Shown one piece after another: positions 9,801 through 20,759 of a stretch of 26,073 nt of DNA. This stretch comes from Pelargonium nanum (lineage: Eukaryota > Streptophyta > Magnoliopsida > Geraniales > Geraniaceae): assembly GCA_036897485.1 (NCBI GenBank), contig JAYMTF010001127.1, positions 1-26,073 on the forward strand, given 5' to 3'. The notes below the pieces were generated by a model. That model was not told the DNA's origin. It was given only the letters and a program-made list of their open reading frames with translations, and made no database searches. The position numbers were made by a program, and so were the translations under genes. Each line of letters starts with the position of its first letter. Positions within the stretch are counted from its first letter, which is position 1.

Positions 9801-11578
9801 TATACGGGTACATTTTGAAATACTCATTGGAAAGTATTAAGGAAAACATTTTCAATACCTCCAAGACATCAGCAGTCATGTTTAGATCAAGGATGCCATC
9901 CTCAGCCTCCTGGATCAACTTGACAAATTTCCTTGTTAACAATCCTGTAAAAAAAAAAGTAATGTTCAACATCTTAGCAGATTCATAAATGGTAATGCCA
10001 CTCATCCGTCATATGTAACTGTATAAATCAAACGTACCTAAGGAACTATCGTAGCGACAAGAACTAGCGGCATTCAGACCAATGGGAGACTCTGAGTGAC
10101 AATCAATCAATCAATATAAAGCATATAGTAAGCTCAATAAGATGGTCCAGCATATAGATCCTGCAATAAATTACGTGTTGATGGTTCAAGAGAATATTAC
10201 CATTATTTAATCTTTGAGTCACAGATTTGGTATTTTTTGCTGTCTTAGGTTTATTAAAATGCTTTCCACCTGAACCAGGCTCTGATTTGACTGAGTTAGC
10301 TTTTATTACGCTGCCACGTTCAGGAATGGAAGTCTGTATGCTAGACCAAGCGTTGCTGTTGCATATCTCATTTGCTTGCTTCAACTGCAAAAATTATATA
10401 AATTTTTGTGACATATATGTGATAGAGGAGAAAAAAGAACACACATCAAACATTGGGTAAAAGTTAAAGTTCCAAGTTATGCACAATGGAAACTTTTGCC
10501 TCAATGGAGGAGGAAGGCAATGAGTCCATAAACAAATACAACATTGGAACCATAATTTCAACTCAACCGAACTAGCTACGAATTAAAGCCTGTTATCAAG
10601 TGTCTGACAAAATATATATATAAAAAGCTGCTCTTTTGAGTGTACTGATATAGACAAATATCTAACAATGGTTAGCACCCATCACAAGTGAACTAAATAA
10701 TAGTCATTGTACAAGGCATTCAACAATTCTAACGATGGATCATCACTTCTTTACTATAAGTTTCTCGGTTTAAAGAACTATACACATAAATGATACGTGA
10801 ATGTTAGTGCTTCCATCAAAGGAAATCTCTCACATCACTTCAATGCAAACAGTCTCATGAATTTGAAATTTAAGCATCGCACTGAATGAAACTTGCACTT
10901 GCAAAAACGAAACATTAAACTGCCATACAATGCAATTTCACTTACAATTAACAAAAAATAAAATAAAAACACCAATCAACCATACAATGCAATTTCACTA
11001 ACAAGAAAAGCTATCTGTCTAGAGTGTATCAACGAGGACTGGAGGTTCAAATCCTTTCTCCTAAACCGAGATTTGAAACCAAGAAACCACACAACAAGCG
11101 CGTGTGAGACACAAGCGATCACAAAAATCCCCGGCCAAGAATTTAATGATCTCCAGTCCAAAGCACCGAAAAATCACATATCGATGATCAAATTGAGCCA
11201 AACGCGAATGAAATTTCTAGTTCGAGAACAAAAAACCTAACATCAGGAGCAGCAATCGAGTCAATTTCACAAGCCGCGTAAACAAAACAAAACAAAACAA
11301 ACAGCGCGCGTAGGTACAAAACACAATGATCACAGAGTTAAACCCACAGCCAGCTTGGCGAATTCGGAATGCGCCTCGCCGGTGCGAGCGGCGGAGGAAT
11401 GATTGGCGGCGGCGGCGGCGTTGAGAGAAGAAGAAGCTGCGAGAGAGAATGGGGTGAGCGAAGAAGGAGAAGGATGTGGGAGAGGAAGAGAGCGATTGAG
11501 AGAGTGAGAGTGGAGCAACTGGAATTGGAGGTGGGATTGATGGTGTGGGCGAGGCGGATCTTCAGTGGAGTTGGCCAT
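6825..11578 (-). CDS. E2FC: E2F transcription factor, E2FC-type (13 coding exons)
   Basis: Minus-strand exons, 5' to 3': 11578-11348, 10384-10201, 10091-10038, 9944-9859, 9615-9527, 8767-8713, 7936-7884, 7776-7726, 7640-7592, 7492-7427, 7348-7272, 7175-6983 and 6890-6825. They total 1254 bases (417 aa); every phase matches and all introns are GT-AG. The winged-helix DNA-binding domain is at residues 153-217, with [18 protein letters not shown] at 189-206. A leucine-rich dimerisation coiled coil follows (about 220-268), then the marked box (about 270-335, including [12 protein letters not shown] and VPDPDE). A C-terminal retinoblastoma-binding motif reads [16 protein letters not shown] at 400-415. 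The protein is nuclear and acts as a heterodimer with a DP partner on TTTSSCGS sites; E2FC is known as a repressor of division and endocycle genes. The N-terminus (MANSTEDPP, then FQLLHS) resembles E2FC, not E2FA/B. The ATG at 11578 is the first in-frame one; upstream the frame stays open without a methionine. Exon 1 uses a GTGGGT donor. The family is certain; the C assignment is from N-terminal resemblance. Confidence 0.93.
7544..7565. repeat. TG/TTTG microsatellite in an E2FC intron
   Basis: A TGTGTGTGTG run followed by TTTG repeats lies in the intron between the two marked-box exons of E2FC. It is a simple repeat with no further evidence of function. Confidence 0.6.
8807..9491. mobile_element. 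Non-autonomous MULE-like element (MITE) in an E2FC intron
   Basis: A 685-bp insertion is flanked by perfect 10-bp direct repeats ATTTATAAAA at 8797-8806 and 9492-9501. Its ends are imperfect long terminal inverted repeats. The left end begins GGTAAATTGCAAATAACCAC. The right end, read inwards on the other strand, begins GAGGAAATTGTATATGACTA. Both continue with ACC, CTTG, GGCACTTAA, CTCT, TACCCT and AACT blocks over about 80-90 bp, with a short extra segment in the right arm. Long inverted repeats plus a 9-11 bp target duplication are the marks of Mutator-like elements. No transposase frame is inside. It makes up most of the 759-base intron 8768-9526; without it and one repeat copy the intron would be about 64 bases. 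Confidence 0.82.
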
Positions 11579-11800
11579 TGGAGATTGAGAAGCTTTGTGT
11601 AATGTGTAGGAGTGATGAGTGTGGAGGCGGCGAAACTGGAAGAGACGAGAGTGAATTGGAGAGAAGGGAACAAAAAAGCTGCTAGTGTTGGTGTTGATGC
11701 TGGTGTTGTGTTGTGTTGTGTTGTAGGAGAGTGGAAGGGAAGAGAAGAGAGACGTAAGAGAACAGCGGGAGGGAGCTGAAGAATAGATGATGATGGTTGG
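11579..11800 (-). other. Inferred 5' leader of E2FC
   Basis: Reading the minus strand towards the start at 11578, about 200 bases are C/T- and CAACA-rich and contain no ATG. They include a pentanucleotide repeat of ACAAC units at about 11704-11724. An ATG-free, pyrimidine-rich stretch is what an unstructured plant leader looks like. The transcription start is not seen directly. Confidence 0.45.
11704..11724. repeat. Pentanucleotide microsatellite (TTGTG)n
   Basis: About four units of TTGTG on the plus strand (CACAA on the transcribed strand) lie in the inferred E2FC leader. It is a plain tandem repeat and may vary in length between individuals. Confidence 0.7.
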
Positions 11801-11872
11801 TGACGCTGACAAGCGGTGAGTTCGAATCCGTAAGCCCCGCCTTTCGGCTCTGTACTTCGCGGCCCTCTTTTA

Positions 11873-11885
11873 TGGGCTTGGCCCA
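11873..11885. promoter_or_regulatory. Paired site II (TGGGCY) elements upstream of E2FC
   Basis: TGGGCTTGGCCCA holds two site II-like cores facing each other (TGGGCT on plus, TGGGCC on minus), about 300 bases upstream of the E2FC start codon. Site II motifs bind TCP-class factors in promoters of proliferation-linked plant genes, which suits a cell-cycle regulator. The short distance to the leader supports a promoter role, but the activity is inferred. Confidence 0.45.
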
Positions 11886-11899
11886 TTGCTACACGGGGA

Positions 11900-12085
11900 C
11901 ATTGAATATTTGTTTCAAAAATAATAAATTGAAAATAATATTTATGTATATATTAATATATTTTTTTCATTTTCAAAAATAATACTTTAGATGTTTTTAC
12001 ATGAAATTCACCTGAGCCCGTCGTTGTGGAACTATTGCTCTTTCTTCTAATTCTGATCATCGCCTGTCGTTTGGTCCTCTTCTCA
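11900..12085. other. AT-rich spacer upstream of E2FC
   Basis: An AT-rich stretch with ATATA and T runs separates the E2FC promoter from the RNase H remnant. No gene or clear motif is seen. Confidence 0.4.
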
Positions 12086-12089
12086 TTTC

Positions 12090-12480
12090 TCATGGATTAA
12101 GATTTAACGTTGATGGTAGTAGTTTGGGGAACACGAGTCTATGTGGTGTTGGTGGAGTTGCTTGAGATAGCGAGAGAGTTTGGTTGTGAGGTATTGTTTC
12201 CTTTGTGGGTTGGGCTGGTAGCGAATTATCAGATCTTAAGGTTTTAGAGGAGTTATTCGGTTGGACTTTACTCTTGAAAAGTCTCATGTGATTTTTGAAG
12301 CCGATTCTTCTTCTATTCTTAATCTTTGTAGATTGTTCTTCTCACTTTTGGAGATCTTTAATCTTGGACTGCAGGAAAAATATTAAGAAGTTTGCATCAT
12401 TCTCCGTTTTGCCTGTGGGCAGGATGGCTAACAAAGTTGCAGATTCTTTGAATCTATTTTTGTTTTAATCTATCAGTTTT
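12090..12480 (+). pseudogene. Decayed RNase H domain fragment of a non-LTR retrotransposon type
   Basis: The plus strand reads LRFNVDGSSLGN at 12097-12132, followed by GVGGV. This is the opening of the plant RNase H-like domain (RVT_3 group), usually KFNVDGSxxGN then GxGGV. Further on, in other frames or after stops, come EADSSSILNL (about 12297) and RMANKVADSLNLF (about 12418), which match the middle (ESDS) and the end (ANxVADSLA) of the same domain. A TGA at 12163-12165 and at least one frameshift break it, since the middle motif is out of frame with both ends. A T-rich tail follows. Such domains occur at the C-terminus of some plant LINE ORF2 proteins and as domesticated genes; this copy is non-coding. 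Confidence 0.7.
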
Positions 12481-12529
12481 TTATTGTTATTTTCTCATTC
12501 ATCTGCTTGTGAGTGCAATTTTTTTTTCT

Positions 12530-13840
12530 CGGACGATTGTAGAATCGAGTTTTTTTCTCTTTTCAGAATTTCTCCAACTTTATAATTTACTAAATATTTA
12601 TGTGAAAGCGGAGTGGACCACACCGATTGCAATAGTTAGGTTTCTAGATGTGTCTTGATTTGATATCCTCCTTAATCTATGCTAGTTGCTGGTTTCTTCT
12701 AATAATTATAATAAAAAAACTAACCTATCTATAAGATAACCTCTAAAATCAGTAGCAAATTAATAGATGCAGTAATTGAATATGGGTTTAGACACTCTAT
12801 TTACAACAAACAATTTAAAAGAAAAGAGTTTGTACTGGTAATGTGTCAGATGTGAGCGGGAAAGGAGGCTACCTTTCTAAACTCCACATGAGTTGTCCAT
12901 TGATGAATCAGTTAAAGTTTTAGACAAATTAAAGTTGTACAATAATAAATACTAATGTCTAAAACAGAGGGATTATGGAAAATTATGCAAGCAATTATAA
13001 AAATTAGGGATATCTATCTAACCCTTTTTATATTCCTATCTATTTTATTTTCTTTTGAATAATATGTTTTTAATTATCAATTTGAAACATATTATTCAAT
13101 TTGAAAAACGTGACAGGTTGTCTAGGAAATGACAAGTACAAGGAGTAGATCAACTCATGTATTTACTTTTGGTTTCTTAGGTTTGAAGCATTCATTTCAT
13201 CAAAAGGAGAGTTATCGCACCCAAGAAAAAGAGATCCAGACATAGATCATTTCAATACTTGCACAGTTTAAGGAAACCAACTAACTGTAATTAGTATTTG
13301 ATAAATGAGTTAATTACAGCCCATTAATTATCCCTTAACCTGTGCACAGGTTAGACAAACCCATGATAATAACCTAGTGATGTGTATTCCTTAAACAAGT
13401 AAAGCAACAATTATGACACCTTTAAAGGCCACGAAAATACAGAAACAGAGGTTTTAATTTCCAAGACCAACCCTAATTGCCAAAAACACCTGACCAGCTG
13501 GTTGCCCTAATCCCTAAGATTAAATTAAATAAACAACCCTATTACCCTAATGTTAACTTTCTACAAATCGAATATTGAATATTAACCGTGTCGTGGTCGT
13601 GCCATATATAAATATATCCCACAGACACCACCACCACCTCACATGCGCTTACCCAACAACTCATCAAACAAAAATGGAAAACAAAAGAAAATATCTCAAG
13701 GAGCAACTGGCTCCTTCTATTATCATAATCCCAAAAATTGACACCATACATTAATAAAAAAGCACAGAAACAAGATAAAACAATCTGCCCAGAAGACTTT
13801 AATTTGCAGACCAACAAGATTTTATCATCAAATTCGAGTC
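12530..13840. other. AT-rich intergenic region between E2FC and TRM6
   Basis: No gene is supported. The stretch is AT-rich with many stop codons in all frames and no protein motif. It contains CCCTAAT-type short repeats around 13503-13552 and a CTGTGCACAGG-like palindromic core near 13340. The last part, next to 13967, probably includes the TRM6 3' UTR, whose end cannot be placed. Confidence 0.4.
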
Positions 13841-13966
13841 CAAAAGAAAAAATGAGGAGTTAAAAGTACATTCGACAATACGAAAAGCCTGTGTGCAGAA
13901 AAGGGCAACCATTGCTCTGTCCGGTAATAAATCAGTTGGCAACGGCAAGTGTGACCGAATCTCGTA

Positions 13967-16900
13967 TTAGTCTTTGCACATTCTAGTCCCGCTTAAAATG
14001 TACCCTCCAAAAGCGCTCATTTGCATGCAAGGATGGGTTCTTGATGGAAGAACCTATCAATTTTAAAAGAACACAAAGCATATCAAATGACATGTAAAAC
14101 ACGTCTGGAGAATCAAATTATATATGGCTTTTCGGTTCTCAAGAAAGAATCTCCAGAAACAAATGTTAAATATTGCAAACACGTACATGAGTCAGAAACT
14201 TTGTCAATGCATTGAACAAGGAGGCCAATGTCTGACAGTTGATTTGGCACCAAATAATATACAACAAAAATATGATAGAAGAGATAGTCTTTTACCAAAC
14301 TCCATGCACAATCCAACGGACCAACATTTATGAAAGCAACAGCTTTTTGTCTGTTTCAGTGGAATGTAAAATTGACAAAACCCCAGTATTGGTAAACTTT
14401 TTTAACATCCTAACGTGATGCTACAGGAGTTCAAATTAAATGACAAGGAGAGGACAAACTTTCTCATAAAGAATAGCAGCACCCAAACCAAAATAAAATC
14501 AAGTGGTTGAATCTATGGCCAGCCACCGACAAGGTTTTCTTTGTTCTTAAAAACTAAAGAGTAAAAAAGAAAATAAAAAACACATCAGAAAAAAAATTCA
14601 CATTCAGTGCATGACATCTTGACATATATAAGTAGTAATCCATACTTAAAAAAAAAAATAGAAGTCTTGACTGCCACTAAACCCTGGATCATGTGGCCTA
14701 ATTAAAATTTACTAGTGAATGTTTGAGGCAAAACATTTCTGACCTAAAGCAAAAAATAAATATAGATAAAGAATTACTATAATCAAAATTAACGAAAGAT
14801 AACGTGTAAAAAAATACCTGATATTCTCGAAACCAAGGTTCTGAAATCTGCATGCCAATTGCCATCTTTTCAGTCTGTAGTTTATGCATGCATGTAGCAA
14901 GAGGCTGCATAAAACAAACAATTAGTTTAAGCTAAACTTATCCCAGTGATCGACTGGTATTCAAATCAAATAAACCAATGACAAGTATAAAAACATTATC
15001 TACATGTGTAAAGTTTGTAACTATTATAGTCTATTAGCCCAAGTCCATTACAAAACAGCATAAAGAACTGAGGTCTGAGAAAATCAGACATTGGCCATCA
15101 ACAATGTAGCATACCAAATATTGTTTTAAAATACAGAGAACGAAGTCCATCAGATAGCGGAAGGCGGTAACTTTTATCATTAAAAATTGCCATCAAAATC
15201 CTTATTCTGGTAAATCATGACGCAATTACTGCCCTAGCATAATTCAAACTGTTTGCAAGACTGACTTTGGTGGAAATTTTTGATAGATTTGAAGACTGAA
15301 TGAAGGTTGAGAATAGCAGATTTGACAACTGAACACAGTTTTCATTAAATAACCTTAAAATGATTACCTCTCAGGGAAAATATGCAATTCAAGTAAAAAT
15401 TTCGATTGTATCAGTATTTGAACCAGTTTACCTGAAGATATTGATGATATATTGCAAAAGGAGCAGAATAAGAGAGGAGAGGAAATATATCTTTAACCAA
15501 GCTCCAGGGATCCAATTCTGGTGCTGCCATAATTAGACTGCACATATAATATGAGTAAGAAATGCTTTCTAAGGCCATAAAGGGAAAACATCAATAACAA
15601 TAGTTACCTAGAAAAGCCATTTTCTCTCCATAAGTTAACGACATCTTCTGATGCTTTCTCGCCAGCTTTAACAGATTTGCATACTTTGGTTCCTGGAGTA
15701 ACAGTAGCCTCAGGAATGACATCTGGTATCCCATTTTCAGATGAAACAGAGATTTCATCCATACCAACTGGGGAAGACATTTGATCCTGCATAGATCAGT
15801 CATCAGATTCAGTAAGGAAAATGTAATGTCAAATAATCACATGACTAATAACTGCTGCTTACATTTGACTGACTTTGTTTGTTGCAAACTTCTTCATGCT
15901 GACCAATCTGCTCAGAAACTCCAGTACGGGTTAAACAAAGATCACTGAGTGACATCCTCACAATCCTGGACCAATCTTAACAGATAAATACCCCATACAA
16001 TAATTGTCCTTTTCTGCTTCTACGTTTATTAACATGCACTGGAATTTTCAAAATATAAATGAACAAGAAGGGAGAAGGGGAAATTGGGAAAAAGATTGTT
16101 CAAATAATTCCATAACAACTTATCCATCTCTATCTGAACAGATCCTTAGCATTATAAACATTTTCAGAAACCAGACATCTGATCCTTTAATCAATCCATG
16201 ATGTCATAAAATTGCAATGGCAGGCTGTAAAGCAGATTCTAAACAATTTAAGGCGCAAAAGGCTAGTGAAAATGTATGGGTTTTCAACTTAAAAGCTACA
16301 AGAATCTGGTAAAGTTTGGGATTCAAACCAGGTGAGAAATAAGGGTCATGAGTGGGATTTCTAATTCTGTGAACTACTGGCAAATATTTGGTTGATTATG
16401 GGTTTAAGGGCCAAAAGGGTGAGATATCAGGTGTGAGAAAGATTACCTCATGAAAACTGCCGGACGTTTAATTAAATAGAAAAAGGGCTTAAAACAATTT
16501 CATTCAGAAGAATTCTGATGGGAGTCTCACCGTTAAAAGGTGCAAAGATATTTGTTCAATCAATTATATCTATTGAAGTGTCTTTATGTTTTAAAAGCAC
16601 AAAGATAAGCAAAAGTGTAAGTTTTTAGCATAAAAAAGGAATTATAATGACAAAATTCTTAAACTGCATTTCAGACCATGGTAAAGCTCATAGCAAGATA
16701 TACCTTTTACAAATTTCGTTATTGAAGTTGAATATCCTTACAATGTCCATGGGATATGGATTAGTCCCAACATATGTGTTGCACACATAACCATACCCTG
16801 TCAGAGGAAAATATATAATCATTCAGCAACCAAGTAGTAAAAAGAATAATTTACTTTCCTTTCCTTCAAAATGACATACTATAGAAGTTTCTCAAATAGT

Positions 16901-19900
16901 AAAATATATAGCCAAGAAATATACTTTTAAGAATAAAATTTGAAATGAACTTAGAAATTCAGATCAAATTTCAATTGTGATCGTATAAAAGAAAGTCCAC
17001 TTTCAAAGTCATGTATATATGAAATTATGAATATTGCAAACTGAATCTTCCAAGGAAATTTTCTTATTGAACAAACATGGTCCAGCACATTTCTCTTGTT
17101 TAAATTTTTTTTTTCTTTTCCTTACACTATCACAGAAATTTGATGCCTATATAAACCTGACACACCAAAAGGCATGATAAAGCACATACCTCCAAGACGC
17201 TCTGCCACAGCACCAGTGACAAGGCCATTCACCATGTCCACAACAAGAACATCAGAATTCGCAGTAACATTAGCCATGGAAAGAAGAAGAGATAACGCAT
17301 CCACTCGCAAGAACCTGACTCACGGACAAACAAACATCAAGATATTGACCCAAACAAAAGAAACCATGCTAATCACCAGCCAACTAATTCACAATAGGGG
17401 TTCATGTAAACACCTGAAAGTTTTTAACAGCAAGACATGTTTTTGATAAAGATGTTTGACATATACAGTTAGCTGTATGAAAAAATAACCAAAAATTTAA
17501 TCTGAAAAACACAACAAAGGCATGCCTTATCCAAAATAACAACCCTAACAAAATATCAGTACAGGGTTCAGGGTTCACCAGGACTGTTTATTGTTTAACC
17601 CATTCTTGTCTATTCTAGAAAACATAACTTATTCCAGAAATGCAGATTTTCAGCTGGCCACAAAATGATAGAGTGATGTGTCGCTGAAAAACATGATTAA
17701 AATCCTTATTTTTTGAGACAAGGTTCTGAAAGATGTTAGTCAATGACTGAATAACAACTTCTAGCATGTAAAACATGTTGGTCTTCATAATTGACTTGAT
17801 ACTTGATGGATGCTGCAAAAGCTTAGAAGCCCATAACTATCATTTACTTAATCCCATAAGCTATTGAAGATAACATAAATGATCATTGTTCTCCCCTGAC
17901 CGGCAGTTAGTACTACTCCCATAGTTTATCAGCCAGTTCGCTTGCCAGTACTATACAATATGGTTTAGCCCTGCTAAAAATATCTACAACCCAAAGTAGC
18001 CCACCATCAATATGCAACTTTAAGGAAAATTTTCAAGGTAGTAGGACATAAATTTCACAAAGAAAAAAAAAACAAGAGCAAAAACACTGTCAGAACTCAA
18101 AACCATAGTTCCATAGCATCTTCCCGTTGAGAAGACTTTTTTAGTATAGTTCATTAGAGAAGGTTGACAGGAAGAGCATAGCAGGAGTAGAAAATTAACT
18201 ATAGAATTTTCATGTAATAAATGATCTTTATGGAGTATCTGAACTATGTTGTATCCTGCTCCAAAGTTTCTTGATATTTTAATATGTGAGTTTTTTAGCA
18301 CTTCCAAAAAGAAAAGAAGACAAAAACTCAAATTCAAGTAGTACAATGAATAAACCTGTGCCAATCAGGTAATAGAAAAAAACATAAAATAAAAATGTTC
18401 ATAAGCCTGAAGATTATTACCCAATTCTAGCTGGATACTTCTTGAAGTATGCCTCACATATGCTGAGAGAAATAACCACAGAAACAAGGCAATCAATTAA
18501 CACTGTGGTAAAAAAAGCATTAAAACAGTGCATGGGAATTAATTAACACTCTATAGTAGCTGAATCCTTCTCCACACATTTTAATAAATATGCTAGAACT
18601 TATGAGTAGTTGACTATGATGATAATAAAAGGGAACTGAAGTCCAGTAGAAGAGGTTACCTTCGAGCAAAAGGTCGCCTCACAAGTACTCTGGGGGCATA
18701 TTTCTTTTGCTTCTTAAGCCTGTACTTCTCCTGAAGATAGAGACAGTAAATCAGAATTGACCAAAAAAAAAAAAAAACCACTGCTCTGTTGCATGCTAAA
18801 CAAACTTACCTGTGAAAACACAGTTTTCTTCTCAAATGTAGCACTATTGGCAATGAGAGCTTCAACTATTTCTTCACCTGTTGCACCCTGACTGCACAAC
18901 AAGCATAGCTCAAAATTTCTCAGGGTACCCTCATGAAAATTGACAGATTAACAGTTAACATATAGAGAAGCAGAAGATTAAAACAAAAACCACAATGGTA
19001 AAATATTCAGCAACTAAAATTAATGAAGGGAAGAGAGGAAAGATATTTAACATGGTATTGAATGTAGAATTAAACAACTATCAAGAATAGGTTAAGAATC
19101 AGTAAATGACAAAAGCAATATATATTTGCATGTAAGTAATCATCTTGACAAACAAAAGTGAACTGATATTCTCACCCACCTCCTCATTGCATCTATATCT
19201 TCACCGGTAAGGGTTTGGGCTTTATTGTTATCAATCAAAGATCGATTATCCCTGGGTTCATTTTCAGTTGGAGATTCCCCAGTGTCTGGAATGCTATAAC
19301 CTGAGAATTAAGATCCGCATAGCATCGGAAAGTACAAGTCAATGCCGCATAACCAACTAACAAACTTCAGATATGTTAAATAACACGTCGAAATAAAAGG
19401 CAGTTCAGATAATGAAAAAGCAAACAGCCAAAATTCATAACTTCCGGAATTTAGAGATATTGGGAGATATAAAACTCTAGTTTAACCTCTATACAAAGGA
19501 GGTGCTCAAACAAATGCAAAACAGATTTCATTGGACAAAAATTAGCCAAGCTCAATTCTGCAATTTCGAAACAAAAATCATGAACTTCACCTAATGCTTC
19601 ATTACCAAACATTAAGGAGTGAATATGGCTGGAAAATCAACCTTATGCACTTGAAACTCAGAGCCATCAACTTAAAATAACATATCATTCCACCTACCAT
19701 GGATCCTAATTCATCATTTACCCATACCTATAAAAAGTTGACACAAACTCTACGAACTGAACTATACACCGACATGTCTCCTTACCATCTGAATTACATC
19801 AGTTCCAGTAACCCATTTCCCTCCTGCAAACTACCTTCAATCATTCCATGTTTCGGATTTTTAACTTAAAAGTTCGAAAGATACTATAAAATCATAAGTT

Positions 19901-20383
19901 TACTTTGCAACTGATCAACATGTTCACATATGCCTATAAATTTCAAATAAAAATCCACCAACACATAGCATAAAAACAACAAAAGTGAATCACTGAGAAT
20001 ATTAAAAGCAAGTCAACTTGTAACTGTAAGAAACAAACCTTCAGCAGAGGCAGAGGAAACTACACGAGACAAAATCGCGCCTTGCTTTCCATTTTCAAGT
20101 TGAAACACGGAACCAAAGGGACACCCAATCAGTGACCGTAAATGGCAGTTCTTATTCCCAAGTTTCAGGGTCCTACGAAACCGCGATTGATTAAGCAGCA
20201 GTGTATGAAAATTACAATGCGGAAACAAACAAACAGGCGATTTTGAACTTACGAGTTGGCGGAGAGGCGAGCAAAAACCATACGGTCACCATCGTTGATG
20301 TCGAGCAACACACTGCAACCTTCCCAGGTCACTCTCGGGTCTTGTTGGATAGAATCAGTTCCAGCGTTGCAGTTCTCCGACAT
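13967..20383 (-). CDS. TRM6: tRNA (adenine-58-N1)-methyltransferase non-catalytic subunit TRM6
   Basis: Minus-strand exons, 5' to 3': 20383-20253, 20172-20039, 19300-19180, 18891-18810, 18730-18660, 18462-18421, 17314-17190, 16797-16704, 15965-15863, 15786-15608, 15537-15432, 14904-14818 and 14053-13967. They sum to 1362 bases (453 aa) with consistent phases and GT-AG introns. The protein is of the Gcd10/TRM6 family, the RNA-binding partner of catalytic TRM61 that makes m1A58 in nuclear tRNA, including initiator tRNA. Diagnostic stretches are WEGCSVLLDINDGDRMVFARL near the N-terminus, IGCPFGSVFQLENG, DNRSLIDNNKAQTLT, EKYRLKKQKKYAP (157-169), ICEAYFKKYPARIGFLRVD (181-199), a methyltransferase-like fold region (DVLVVDMVNGLVTGAVAERL), and C-terminal EPWFREYQVLPSRTHPCMQM then GGYILSG. 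A Ser/Glu-rich linker at about 277-350 is poorly conserved. Older annotations call this family eIF3 gamma-like. Length is close to plant relatives. The start has ATGTCGGAG context and a typical N-terminus. Confidence 0.93.
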
Positions 20384-20396
20384 CTTCTGTTAAAAT

Positions 20397-20429
20397 CTAG
20401 ACGAATTCGAATTTCAAGCAACTACGCAT
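20397..20429 (-). other. Short upstream ORF before TRM6
   Basis: An ATG at 20429 (minus strand) opens a 10-codon frame closing with TAG at 20397-20399, 13 bases before the TRM6 start. It would be in the leader only if transcription begins upstream of it, close to the telo-box. No conserved peptide is recognised. Confidence 0.3.
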
Positions 20430-20440
20430 AAACCCCAGTT

Positions 20441-20450
20441 TTTAGGGTTT
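20441..20450 (-). promoter_or_regulatory. Telo-box upstream of TRM6
   Basis: AAACCCTAAA on the minus strand is a perfect telo-box, about 60 bases upstream of the TRM6 start codon. Telo-boxes near the start of plant genes for translation components act together with site II motifs, which are also present here at 20666-20758. The role is inferred from that known pairing. Confidence 0.6.
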
Positions 20451-20506
20451 AACCGAACCGGAACCAACTCAACTGAAGTACTGAACAGCAGTGAAGTGAT
20501 GTAATG

Positions 20507-20524
20507 TACCGGTGACCGGTGACC
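20507..20524. repeat. Short tandem repeat CCGGTGA
   Basis: ACCGGTGACCGGTGACC contains two head-to-tail copies of a 7-8 base unit close to the TRM6 promoter. It is too short to assign a function. Confidence 0.5.
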
Positions 20525-20665
20525 AGCAACCAGAGAAAAAGCAACAACAGTTTGGTCGCTCTCTGGAGAGTAACAACCTAACCAGATCAAACCACGGTGG
20601 CGGACGAGAAGCGGCGGCTATGGAGAACAACGTCAAAACTGTGCTTCTCTATCAGGTCCATGAAG

Positions 20666-20758
20666 GGCCCAACATTTAGCTTACCGATTTAGTGCAAAGC
20701 CATTACTGAGGCCCAAAGAAAGGTACCCCTACAAAATTTATAATAGCCCATTGGGCTA
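20666..20758. promoter_or_regulatory. Cluster of site II (TGGGCY) motifs upstream of TRM6
   Basis: TGGGCC on the minus strand occurs at 20666-20671 and 20710-20715. TGGGCT occurs on both strands within the palindrome TAGCCCATTGGGCTA at 20744-20758. Together these give four site II cores in under 100 bases, 285-375 bases upstream of the TRM6 start. This is the usual arrangement in promoters of plant translation and ribosome-related genes. Confidence 0.55.
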
Positions 20759-20759
20759 A

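Noticed and set aside
11579..11812. N-terminal extension of E2FC upstream of the ATG at 11578
   Set aside because: The frame stays open to about 11812 but contains no ATG; it opens only at a TTG. The start at 11578 also matches the N-terminus expected of E2FC proteins.
11800..11860. tRNA-like GAGTTCGAATCC segment
   Set aside because: It resembles a T-loop/B box, but the flanking bases do not pair as a T-arm and no acceptor, D or anticodon arms can be folded around it.
11338..11886. A 182-codon minus-strand frame starting with ATG at 11886 that overlaps E2FC exon 1
   Set aside because: It is out of frame with the E2F protein, low in complexity (Ser, Pro and Leu runs), spans the site II promoter element, and has no recognisable domain. 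It is a shadow of the biased composition there.
17500..17580. AACCCTAAC and CAGGGTTCAGGGTTC blocks resembling telomeric repeats inside a TRM6 intron
   Set aside because: Only isolated degenerate units are present, with no tandem array, so an interstitial telomere is not supported.
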